A DNA stretch of 64,000 nt, taken from the NCBI GenBank assembly GCA_052148155.1, contig JBKQIY010000179.1, positions 1 to 64,000 on the forward strand, in the 5' to 3' direction. Made by a program: the position numbers and the translations under genes. Source of the stretch: JBBQER01 sp052148155. GTDB lineage: Bacteria; Actinomycetota; Acidimicrobiia; IMCC26256; PALSA-610. The notes under the pieces are model-generated. The model was not told the DNA's origin. It searched no databases and saw only the letters and a list, made by a program, of their open reading frames with translations. Positions 41,881 through 49,595 of this stretch are shown here, piece by piece (positions within the stretch are counted from its first letter, which is position 1; every line of letters starts with the position of its first letter).

Positions 41881-42988
41881 TGATCGTGCCGCGGTCTGTG
41901 CCTGGACGTATGTCGAAGGTGCCGCTGAGTCGCGCGGCGCGTGCGGTCATGTTGTTGAGGCCGTTGCCTCGTGGTTGGCTCGCGGCGGGCGGTCCGACGC
42001 CGTCGTCCTCGATGCGTAGCAGGATCACATCTGTCACGACGAGTTGTATTTCGACACGGCTGGCGTTCGCGTGGCGTGCGGCGTTGCTCAATGATTCGGT
42101 GATCACTGCCGCGAGTTCGTTGCCGATCTCGCTGTCGATCTGCGCTTCGATCGGGCCGGTGAACATGACGCTGGGTTCGAATCCCAACGCGTCAGCCGAT
42201 TCGCCGACCAATTCGAGGACGCGGCTGCGGATTCCCAACTGGGCGCGCTGCGCTTTGACATCGAGACCGAAGATGGCCGAGCGGAGGTGTTGGATCGTGA
42301 GGTCGAGTTCTGCGATTGCGGTGTCGATACGTGTGATGGCGGTGTCGGGATTCGCGCGTACCAGAGGACGGGTGCCCTGGAGGATGAGGCCGACGCCGAA
42401 CACGCGTTGGATCACGCGGTCGTGTAGGTCTCGCGCGATGCGTTCCTGATCGTCGAGGAGCGCCATATCCTTGAGTTGGCTATGCAGCCACGCTTTCTCG
42501 ATCGCGATGCCAGCGGCAGCTGCGAGCCCGGTCACCAACTCCTCGTCGACGTCGGTGAAGACTTCACTCGATTCTTTGTCGGTCAGGTACAGGTTGCCGA
42601 AGATCCGGTCGCCGACCCGCACCGGCACGCCAAGGAAAGAACGCATGGGCGGATGGCCGGGCGGGAACCCGGAACTGGCTTCGTGTTCACGCAGGTCAGG
42701 CAGACGAAGTGCCTCGGCGTCGCGCGTCAACACGCCGAGGATGCCATTGCCTTTCGGTAACGCGCCGATCCGGCGATGCGTTTCTTCGTCGATGCCGACG
42801 GTGATGAAGTCAGCAAGCCACCTGCCGGACTCATCAAGTACACCCAGCGCCGCGTACTGCGCGTCAGCAAGATTGCGAGCAGATTCCACGATGCGCTGCA
42901 ACACATTGTGGAGATCCAGGTCGGAACCGACGACCAGCATTGCATCGACGAGTTGTCGCAGACTCCGGGGTCCCGCGGCCTCAGCCAT
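41849..42988 (-). CDS. DosS/DevS-like GAF sensor histidine kinase
   Basis: 379 residues from ATG 42988. One GAF domain (DLHNVLQRIVESARNLADAQYAALG in two parts, then PPMRSFLGVPVRVGD and GNLYLTDK) is followed by HisKA_3 with the phospho-acceptor His in RIARDLHDRVIQRVFGVGL and a HATPase (ESLSNAARHANAS, DDGVGPP, GNGLNNM). Mycobacterial DosS and DosT have the same order with two GAF domains and sense O2, CO or NO by haem in GAF-A. Only one GAF is present here, so haem binding is uncertain. No response regulator gene is adjacent. The DosR-like boxes in this region fit a NarL-type partner elsewhere. Confidence 0.85.
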   Translation of the reverse strand: MAEAAGPRSLRQLVDAMLVVGSDLDLHNVLQRIVESARNLADAQYAALGVLDESGRWLADFITVGIDEETHRRIGALPKGNGILGVLTRDAEALRLPDLREHEASSGFPPGHPPMRSFLGVPVRVGDRIFGNLYLTDKESSEVFTDVDEELVTGLAAAAGIAIEKAWLHSQLKDMALLDDQERIARDLHDRVIQRVFGVGLILQGTRPLVRANPDTAITRIDTAIAELDLTIQHLRSAIFGLDVKAQRAQLGIRSRVLELVGESADALGFEPSVMFTGPIEAQIDSEIGNELAAVITESLSNAARHANASRVEIQLVVTDVILLRIEDDGVGPPAASQPRGNGLNNMTARAARLSGTFDIRPGTDRGTIIEWSVPLSRD

Positions 42989-43055
42989 CACCGGACTCCC
43001 GAAGCCAAGAGTCTCGACTCCTGCGGACAGGACCGGTCGGCGCAGTAGGACAGCT

Positions 43056-43778
43056 TCATTCCCGCGCGTCCAGCTGCCAGTTTCGTACCTGTCGACCGAC
43101 ACGCCCAGACCCGAACGCGTCATGAGCGTTCCCGACGAAATATGCGTCGGACAGCGACGACCCGTCGCACGCCCGACGGAAATACTCGAGTGCACGCCAG
43201 ACGTTGCGCTCGACCCCGTCGGGTGAATCGTCACCACCGACCCGCGCGAGCAATCCACGCCCATCGAGCCAGTCCACCGCGGGTGCCGTCTCGGTGTCAT
43301 AGGTGGCGAGTCGATTGCGGACCACGGTGGGATCGTCGTCAGCTCGCCCGCGGCGGATGAGCCGGCCAAACGCGACGCGCACGGACACGACAATCTCGAT
43401 CGCGACGGTCGGAGCGAGCGCCTCCCGCTCTAGCAGCGTCTGTGCTTGCAAGATCGTTCGCGGAAATCCATCCAGCACGTACCCGCCATCATCAAGATTC
43501 GACTCGACGATCGCGACAATCAGTCCTGTTGGCACCAGCCGGCCCGCGCTCACGAGTCGTTCCACGGCGTTGCCCAGTGGAGACTGCATCGTGATCTCGT
43601 GCCGTAACAGGTCACCGGTCGAGAGATGCGGCACGCCAAGACGTCGAGCCAGACGCGCGCCCTGAATTCCCTTACCTGCGCCGGGACGACCCGCGAGCAC
43701 GACCCGCAGCGCCGACGCGTCCCGGCGGACCCTCGTCGCCCCACGTTCACAGGTACCAATCGCTGGTTCCAAGCCCAC
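43056..43778 (-). CDS. Adenylate kinase-like nucleotide kinase
   Basis: 240 residues. P-loop GRPGAGKG near residue 30, STGDLLRHEI, YVLDGFPRT and RGRADDDPTVVRNRLATYDTETAP give the adenylate kinase core with a short lid, as in mycobacterial Adk. A C-terminal addition of about 40 residues is unusual, and GKGIQG replaces the normal GKGTQ. It is probably an accessory paralog rather than the main adk, which normally sits by secY. Shares strand and position with the DosS-like kinase, 67 bases upstream of it. Confidence 0.75.
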   Translation of the reverse strand: MGLEPAIGTCERGATRVRRDASALRVVLAGRPGAGKGIQGARLARRLGVPHLSTGDLLRHEITMQSPLGNAVERLVSAGRLVPTGLIVAIVESNLDDGGYVLDGFPRTILQAQTLLEREALAPTVAIEIVVSVRVAFGRLIRRGRADDDPTVVRNRLATYDTETAPAVDWLDGRGLLARVGGDDSPDGVERNVWRALEYFRRACDGSSLSDAYFVGNAHDAFGSGRVGRQVRNWQLDARE

Positions 43779-43969
43779 GCTACGCCCTCACCAGATGCGG
43801 ATCTGTTGTCGGGCGGCTAGCTGTTGAACCGCAACAGGAAAGATAGCAACGTCCGGTCGGCCGGTCCAGCACCGATGACGGCCACCCTCGCTAAAGTCAG
43901 CCGGATCGGAGTCGGCCTGCCTTGAAACCACAGGGACCGCTGCCTGACCCTCGAACGATAAAGGCAGAT

Positions 43970-44692
43970 ATGGTCGGGTTTCCCGATGCCTTCACGGATC
44001 TCTTGCTCTCACTCAACCAGCTCATGGTCAACGAAGAGAGCCTCGACGACACCCTCGGACGCGTCGTGTATCTCGCATGCAAGAGCCCGATCGGTGCCAA
44101 CACCGCGGGCATTACGCTTCAGAGCGAAGGCGGCCCGACATCCACCGCTTACTACGGCGACGGCGCCCTCCCGCTCGACCGCGCCCAGTATGCGACCGAT
44201 GATGGACCGTGCCTGACCGCCTACCGCACCGGTGAGACCGTCCGACTCGACCACATCGCGACCGAATCGGGTCGCTGGCCCGACTTCGCGACCCAAGCCG
44301 CGCAACATGGGATCCACAGCTCGTTGTCGCTCCCCCTCGTCGTCAATGGCCAGATCATGGGTGCGCTCAACCTCTACGGCACTTCGCCCGCACCCTTCTC
44401 CGACGACAACGTCGACCTCGCTGGCACCTTCGCGCGGCAGGCCGCCGTCGCGATCGCCAACGCCGAGGTCTACTGGCGCACTTACGCGCTCACCCAGAAT
44501 CTCGAAGCTGCGCTCGACAACCGAGACCGCATTGGCCAAGCCAAAGGCATCCTCATCGCGACCTACCGAATCACCAGTGACGACGCCTTCGACCTGCTGC
44601 GTCGCGCCTCCCAGAACTTGAACCTCAAACTCCGCGACGTCGCGGACCACGTCATCCACACCGGCGAACTCCCCGACGATGCCAACATCTGA
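43970..44692 (+). CDS. GAF-ANTAR transcription antitermination regulator
   Basis: 240 residues from ATG 43970 (AAGG six bases upstream; TTG 43922 possible). GAF signs are YATDDGPCLTAYRTGE, GRWPDF, SLSLPLVV and IMGALNLYG. ANTAR is NRDRIGQAKGILIATYRITSDDAF, in parts IGQAKGIL and SDDAFDLLRRAS. Third member of the family in the window. Confidence 0.85.
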   Translation: MVGFPDAFTDLLLSLNQLMVNEESLDDTLGRVVYLACKSPIGANTAGITLQSEGGPTSTAYYGDGALPLDRAQYATDDGPCLTAYRTGETVRLDHIATESGRWPDFATQAAQHGIHSSLSLPLVVNGQIMGALNLYGTSPAPFSDDNVDLAGTFARQAAVAIANAEVYWRTYALTQNLEAALDNRDRIGQAKGILIATYRITSDDAFDLLRRASQNLNLKLRDVADHVIHTGELPDDANI

Positions 44693-44782
44693 CCCGCGAA
44701 TCCGCCGACCATTTTCTTGTCTGTGGCCGCCACACGGATGTCGATGCCCGATCTGTGTCCCGTGACGCCGACTGCACCCGAC

Positions 44783-45052
44783 TTACAAGCGTGCACGGCG
44801 GGAGCCTCGCCTTTCGAGGTCGGCCTCGGCCAACAGCTTGTGCACTCGGGAGGTCTCACGCTCGAGTTCCTCGAGCCGCTTCGTCTGGCCAGCATTCATG
44901 CCGCCGTACTACGCACGCCAACGCGCCCAGCTCGACTTCCACACCTCGAGATACCGCAACACCTTGGTCAGCTCGGTGCCCTCGTTGAAGATCCGGTCGT
45001 CCTCACGTAGCTTGCGCACGATCTGCTCAGGAAGGTGCCGCTTCCGCTTCAT
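44783..45052 (-). pseudogene. IS3-family transposase OrfA relic
   Basis: From ATG 45052: MKRKRHLPEQIVRKLREDDR, then LTKVLRYLEV, then SWARWRA followed by an in-frame TAG. Beyond it the frame continues YGGMNAGQTKRLEELERE and VHKLLAEADLE. These match the helix-turn-helix and leucine-zipper parts of IS3-type OrfA (usually YHRWR-x-x-YGGM). No OrfB or inverted repeats remain. It lies 230 bases from the decayed tRNA-Gly. Confidence 0.8.
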
Positions 45053-45283
45053 CGCCCGGAGCATCCAGCATGCGGGACGTTGCACTCTCACAACGTGTAC
45101 ATGCGAAGGGAATCAGTCGTGCCCCGATCGGCCCTGGGGCTGGCGACAGCGAGTTGCGGGTTCGCGTCTCGCTCGGCTCGCAGGCTGTCGTGACCTAAAC
45201 GTCACCGTCGTGGGCGACATGAAGTGTCACGAGGCGACAACTACACGGGCCACACGAAGGCCGTGACCAGGATGTTGCCGATT

Positions 45284-45350
45284 GCGTCTGGCCAGAAGTC
45301 CCGCATCCGTAGCTTGGGAAGTTGATGTTCTGCCGCTGCACGAGGCCCGC
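45284..45350 (-). pseudogene. Decayed tRNA-Gly copy
   Basis: 27 of 28 bases at 45311-45338 equal 352-379 of the intact tRNA-Gly, covering the D-loop side and the anticodon stem and loop. The 5' acceptor GCGGGCC is nearly kept. The T-arm and 3' acceptor are degraded (GCGGGACTTC where GCGGGTTCGATTCCCGT is expected). It cannot fold as a working tRNA. Lies just upstream of dcd. Confidence 0.8.
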
Positions 45351-45425
45351 GAACAGGCCGGAAGGGTACCAAGCCCGACGTCGCTTGGTCCGGCGTGCAC
45401 TGCGTTCGCCGCGTAGTGTCACGGT

Positions 45426-45995
45426 GTGATTCTCTCCGACATCTCGATCCGCAAAGCGCTGGCGGAAGGCCGAATCATCATCGAGCCTTTGATGGATGGC
45501 GGGGTGCAACCGTCGTCCGTCGATCTGCGCGTCGACCGCTACTTCCGCGTGTTTCGGAACGACACGACGCCGTTCATTGACCCGAAGTTCGCGCAGGAAG
45601 ACCTCACAGAGCTCGTGGAGGTCGGCTCCGAGGGCAGGTTCATCTTGCACCCGGGCGAGTTCGTTTTGGGCTCGACGCTCGAGCGCGTCGCTCTGCCCGA
45701 CGATCTCGTGGCCCGATTGGAGGGGAAGAGTTCACTGGGCCGGCTCGGGTTGCTGATCCACTCGACTGCCGGCTTTGTCGATGCCGGATGGGACGGTCAC
45801 CTCACGCTCGAGCTTTCCAATGTCGCGAACCTTCCGATTGCGATCTATCCGGAAATGAAGATCGGACAGATCTCCTTCTTGCACATGACCACTCCCGCCG
45901 AGCATCCGTACGGCAGCGGCGCGGCCGGTTCGAAATACCAAGGCCAGCGTGGGCCGACCCCGAGCCGGTACTACCTGAACTTCCGCGACCGCTGA
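45426..45995 (+). CDS. dcd: dCTP deaminase
   Basis: 189 residues, the normal length. MILSDISIRKALAEGRIIIEP at the start, QPSSVDLRVDRYFRVF, LEGKSSLGRLGLLIHSTAG (catalytic Glu-containing region), GFVDAGWDGHLTLELSN and KYQGQRGPTPSRYY at the end. It converts dCTP to dUTP. Some actinobacterial enzymes also hydrolyse dUTP to dUMP. GTG start. The first clearly conserved chromosomal gene to the right of the accessory region. Confidence 0.95.
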   Translation: MILSDISIRKALAEGRIIIEPLMDGGVQPSSVDLRVDRYFRVFRNDTTPFIDPKFAQEDLTELVEVGSEGRFILHPGEFVLGSTLERVALPDDLVARLEGKSSLGRLGLLIHSTAGFVDAGWDGHLTLELSNVANLPIAIYPEMKIGQISFLHMTTPAEHPYGSGAAGSKYQGQRGPTPSRYYLNFRDR

Positions 45996-46050
45996 AAGAC
46001 CGCCGGGTCGGCAACTCTGAGCGAACATGTCCGTCTGCCGACGCGTCCGG

Positions 46051-48180
46051 TTAGCATCCGCTGCCGGCCGGAGGGGGGCCGATTCGGAGGTCCTCGAGCG
46101 CGAGGTGGGACTGGCCGGGTTCGAGGGTGATCTCGACGTCGTCCGGTACGGCGACGGCACCGACGATGCGATCGCCGATCACCAATGCGGCGGCGCGCTT
46201 TCCGATGACGAGCGCGAACGGGAGGGCTCCGTTGTGGGACGTGCCGGCGCCGACCGCGTTCGTGTCGAGCAGGAGGTCGTCGGCGTCTTCGACGGTGATG
46301 TACGTGCCGTCGAACGCGAGTTTGATCTCCGGTTGACGTCCGGTCGGGTCTTCGACGTGGAACACGACCGCGGGTGTTGATTGTGTGCCGTCGTCGAGTG
46401 CACCGTCGATGCGTTCACACGCGTGAGTCGCGAGTGGGAGACGGTCTTGACTCATCTGCGTCGCGTTCTGTGTATAGCTGGCCGAGTTTCCGTCGACTGT
46501 CCAGCCGGAGTCGGAGATCGGAGGTTGCGGCGCGGTCCATGCATCGGGCGTTGTGCCGTGGAGCACGGATTGAGCGAGATCGTCGCGGAGCTCGACAGTG
46601 CCGGCTGTGCCTGAGAACACTGTCGTGAAATGCTTCGAGACGTACTGGGCGAACGGTTTCGAGTCGACCGGTTGGGTTTTCAAGAACGCGGCTGGGTTCG
46701 CCTGGCGGAGGTCTTCCTGGAACCATTTCCAGGTGTTATGCAGGATGTACTGAGGTCCGGTTTGTCCGAGGTAGATCGATCCGATCAAGAAGTAGCGCTG
46801 CTGAAATCGTGTGGCCGGGATGCGGCGATAGGTCGGGTAGATGTACTGGTCGTCGGAGTAGGCGAGTAATGGGTCGCGGTCGCGCGAGACGAGGTCGAGG
46901 ACAGCTTGCACCGAACGGTCAGGTCCCGGTTGGTCGGCGCGTTCGAGTTGCACTGCTTGGTGCACGCTGGTGAACCCGCTCGTGATCGACGCGGCTGCGA
47001 TCAGCCGATCGGTCGTGCCGCTCGAGAGCACGAAGGAGAGCACGACTGCGAGCAATGGCCATGCGATCGTTGTTCGAGATATCCGCCACCGGGCGGGCAC
47101 TGCTGCGGCCACATGGCCCGCGAGTGCGGAAGCGATCATCGCCGACGGCGCGGCGATGACCGAGAAGTAGTGCGTTGAGTAGCGTTCGCCGCTGACGAGT
47201 TGGAACCATCCGCCGCTTAACCAGCCAAGCAGTGACAGGTGAACGATCCGCGTCTTGCGATCGAACTTCAGCCACTTGGCGATGGTGAGACAGACGAACG
47301 CCGCGATCATGGCGAACAACACGGGCCGGTTCCGGTAGTAGCCGTAGAAGTGGTTCCAGCCGCGCGCCAGTTCCTGACTGAAACTCAACCCGATCCCGCG
47401 GTACTGGTAGCTCGCGTAGGTCCACCAACTTGCCCAGAAAGACCCGAAGCTGCCGCGAAGGAAGTACCAGACTGGCGCGCTGACGAACGCGACGATCGCG
47501 GCAATGACGATGGTGCGGCGAACGGTCGAACGTCTCGCGCGGTCGCCGATTCGTCGCGTGAGCAGGAGTAACGCTGCGATTGCGATCGCGGTGGCGTCGA
47601 TGAAGGAGGGAAGGATCGTTTGCACGCCGAGCCCGAGCAGCGCTCCGGTCGCGGCGGCGGTCGCCCATTGCACGCGCTGCGAGCCGGTCCACGGTCGATC
47701 GTCGAGCGTCAGCAGCCAGGCGACGGCGAACAGTGTGACGAGAAGGTTCCGGCTGTACAGCAGTCCGGAATATGCGGCGCTCGAAAGTGTGAAATGTACG
47801 AAGACCGCGGCTGCTGCCGCGAACGCGACGTGATTATTTGCACCGGTTGTCAATGCGGTCCGAGCGGCGGCGAGGCCGAGCAGGCATGCGCTGAGCGCGA
47901 CCATGATCGAGATCACGTAGAAGTGACCGTCGTAGCCGCCGAGGCGCCGCGCAATGTCGTGCGCGACGTCTTCGAGCGGTCCCTTGGGTGAGATGCCGTT
48001 GTCGTAGTAGCTGCCGCCGAATCGGGCGGCCCGATCGACCAGGCTCTGCGTGAACACGGCGTCGTTGCCGGCTGCTTGTATGCGGTTGCCGATCAGCGTG
48101 ACGACGCCGACGACTGCCAACGCGAACGCGCTCAGCCAGCGTGTCACGTCGGAGGGGCTCGGCAACCTCGAATCAGGCAC
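46051..48180 (-). CDS. Large polytopic membrane protein, GT-C glycosyltransferase-like
   Basis: 709 residues. About ten to twelve hydrophobic segments in the first 420 residues, an acidic/His loop after helix 1 (DGHFYVISIM) and a C-terminal soluble part of about 250 residues with beta-strand pattern (VVFHVEDPTGRQPEIKLAF, in parts FHVEDPTG and EIKLAFDG). The layout is that of actinobacterial GT-C glycosyltransferases using polyprenyl-linked sugars, but no signature proves it. The following gene overlaps by eight bases and encodes a similar but shorter membrane protein. Confidence 0.55.
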   Translation of the reverse strand: MPDSRLPSPSDVTRWLSAFALAVVGVVTLIGNRIQAAGNDAVFTQSLVDRAARFGGSYYDNGISPKGPLEDVAHDIARRLGGYDGHFYVISIMVALSACLLGLAAARTALTTGANNHVAFAAAAAVFVHFTLSSAAYSGLLYSRNLLVTLFAVAWLLTLDDRPWTGSQRVQWATAAATGALLGLGVQTILPSFIDATAIAIAALLLLTRRIGDRARRSTVRRTIVIAAIVAFVSAPVWYFLRGSFGSFWASWWTYASYQYRGIGLSFSQELARGWNHFYGYYRNRPVLFAMIAAFVCLTIAKWLKFDRKTRIVHLSLLGWLSGGWFQLVSGERYSTHYFSVIAAPSAMIASALAGHVAAAVPARWRISRTTIAWPLLAVVLSFVLSSGTTDRLIAAASITSGFTSVHQAVQLERADQPGPDRSVQAVLDLVSRDRDPLLAYSDDQYIYPTYRRIPATRFQQRYFLIGSIYLGQTGPQYILHNTWKWFQEDLRQANPAAFLKTQPVDSKPFAQYVSKHFTTVFSGTAGTVELRDDLAQSVLHGTTPDAWTAPQPPISDSGWTVDGNSASYTQNATQMSQDRLPLATHACERIDGALDDGTQSTPAVVFHVEDPTGRQPEIKLAFDGTYITVEDADDLLLDTNAVGAGTSHNGALPFALVIGKRAAALVIGDRIVGAVAVPDDVEITLEPGQSHLALEDLRIGPPPAGSGC

Positions 48181-49585
48181 TGGCTTGCGTGCCCGCCGGT
48201 TCGCGGGCCGGGGTCGCGCCCGCGCCGCGCAACGCCGCGTCGACGGATGATGCGATGATGATCACGAGGATCACTGACAGGCGGCTCAGTGCGCCGATCA
48301 TGTGACGTTCGAGCTCGACGGGATCGCCGCCCCATGTCGTGTAGCCCTCGATGAGCGTCAGCGCGAGTGCCGCGACGCTGAACACCACGACGCCCATCCC
48401 GCGCTTACGGCGCAGGGCGAGCACGGCCGACGTGACCGTGCCTGCGATCGCGATGGTCAACCACAGCACCAATCCGTCGCGAGTTGTGGGACCGCCGAGC
48501 TGCAGCGGGATCTGACGGGGAAGGCGGTCGTAGGCGCCTTGGGTGTCGTACGCCTGCACGTTGCCGTCGAGGATCGCGGGAAGGTCTTTGTTCATCAGTC
48601 GCGCGTACCGCGGTGCGAGGACCACGAGGGACAGCACCAGGGCGCGCGGGCCCGCGCCGCGCGCCCAATGTCGATACTTCGCGAACGCGGGATCTTTCGA
48701 GAGGTAGAAGTTGTCGACCAGGCCGCCCTTGCCGGTACGGGTACGCAACGCGCGGTCGAGCGGCATCCCGTGTGCGGTGAACCATTTCGTCAGCACCGGG
48801 TCGGGAAGGACACGGATTCCGACGACGTCATGGAACGACAGCTCCGCTCGGTGCGATGCGCTCGCCGAGAAGTAGGAGTAGCCGGCCGTCACCATCACAA
48901 AGACGGCCCCGACCGCCAACGTGCGTCGGATGCCCCGATCGAGACTACGGCTGAGGCCGGCCACGGCCAGCGCGACCGGCACGATCACGATCGTTGCGGG
49001 CAGTACGTTTGCGTCGCGTACGAGCAGCCACGCGATCACAAACCCCCAGCCCCATCTCGCCCGGGCCCGCGTCGGCGTGGCGGCGAAGCGCCACCAGGCT
49101 GCGATCGACGCGAAGCCGAGACTGATCGCGAGCGACTCGCTGAGGATCTGAGTGTTCCACATCGCGTACTTCGCCTGCACCGCGATCCCGACGAACGCCA
49201 ACGCGGTGATCCCGGCGACGACGCGTGAGTGCAAGACCCGAAAGGCAGCGAAACACAAGGCGCCGACAACCGCGCAGTACAGGGCGGTCTGAGCGACGAC
49301 GGTGACGAGCGCGTCGCGTCTCAGCGCCCACAGGAAGAGGGGATAGCCGATCGGTCGGAACGCGAAGTAGAAACTCGGTCGGAACGGTCCTGTGCCCGCG
49401 ACCGCGAGGTAACCCTGCTTGGGGTCGACCGCGTCGGGCCAGACGGCGAGGAAGTGTGTGCTCCAGCCCGCACCCAGCAGGCGCACCATGAACAGCGCAC
49501 TGACGATCGCGCTGGTGTAGAGCGCGACTCGACGCGGCGATGAGACAAGGCGGTGAGACTCCGCGTCGTTCGCGTCGTCCGCCAC
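48173..49585 (-). CDS. Polytopic membrane protein, GT-C-like
   Basis: 470 residues with about nine to ten hydrophobic segments. The loop after helix 1 has WPDAVDPKQGYLAVAG, and a central loop has PTRDGL. SESLAISLGFASIAAWWRF resembles the ES-x2-I region of envelope-building GT-C proteins. It ends in an Ala/Pro-rich tail. Translationally coupled with the gene at 46051, so the two probably work together in the cell envelope. Substrate unknown. Confidence 0.55.
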   Translation of the reverse strand: MADDANDAESHRLVSSPRRVALYTSAIVSALFMVRLLGAGWSTHFLAVWPDAVDPKQGYLAVAGTGPFRPSFYFAFRPIGYPLFLWALRRDALVTVVAQTALYCAVVGALCFAAFRVLHSRVVAGITALAFVGIAVQAKYAMWNTQILSESLAISLGFASIAAWWRFAATPTRARARWGWGFVIAWLLVRDANVLPATIVIVPVALAVAGLSRSLDRGIRRTLAVGAVFVMVTAGYSYFSASASHRAELSFHDVVGIRVLPDPVLTKWFTAHGMPLDRALRTRTGKGGLVDNFYLSKDPAFAKYRHWARGAGPRALVLSLVVLAPRYARLMNKDLPAILDGNVQAYDTQGAYDRLPRQIPLQLGGPTTRDGLVLWLTIAIAGTVTSAVLALRRKRGMGVVVFSVAALALTLIEGYTTWGGDPVELERHMIGALSRLSVILVIIIASSVDAALRGAGATPAREPAGTQASA

Positions 49586-49595
49586 GTTCGGCGTG

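Noticed and set aside
44838..45266. Plus-strand ORF of 142 codons
   Set aside because: Antisense to the IS3 OrfA relic.
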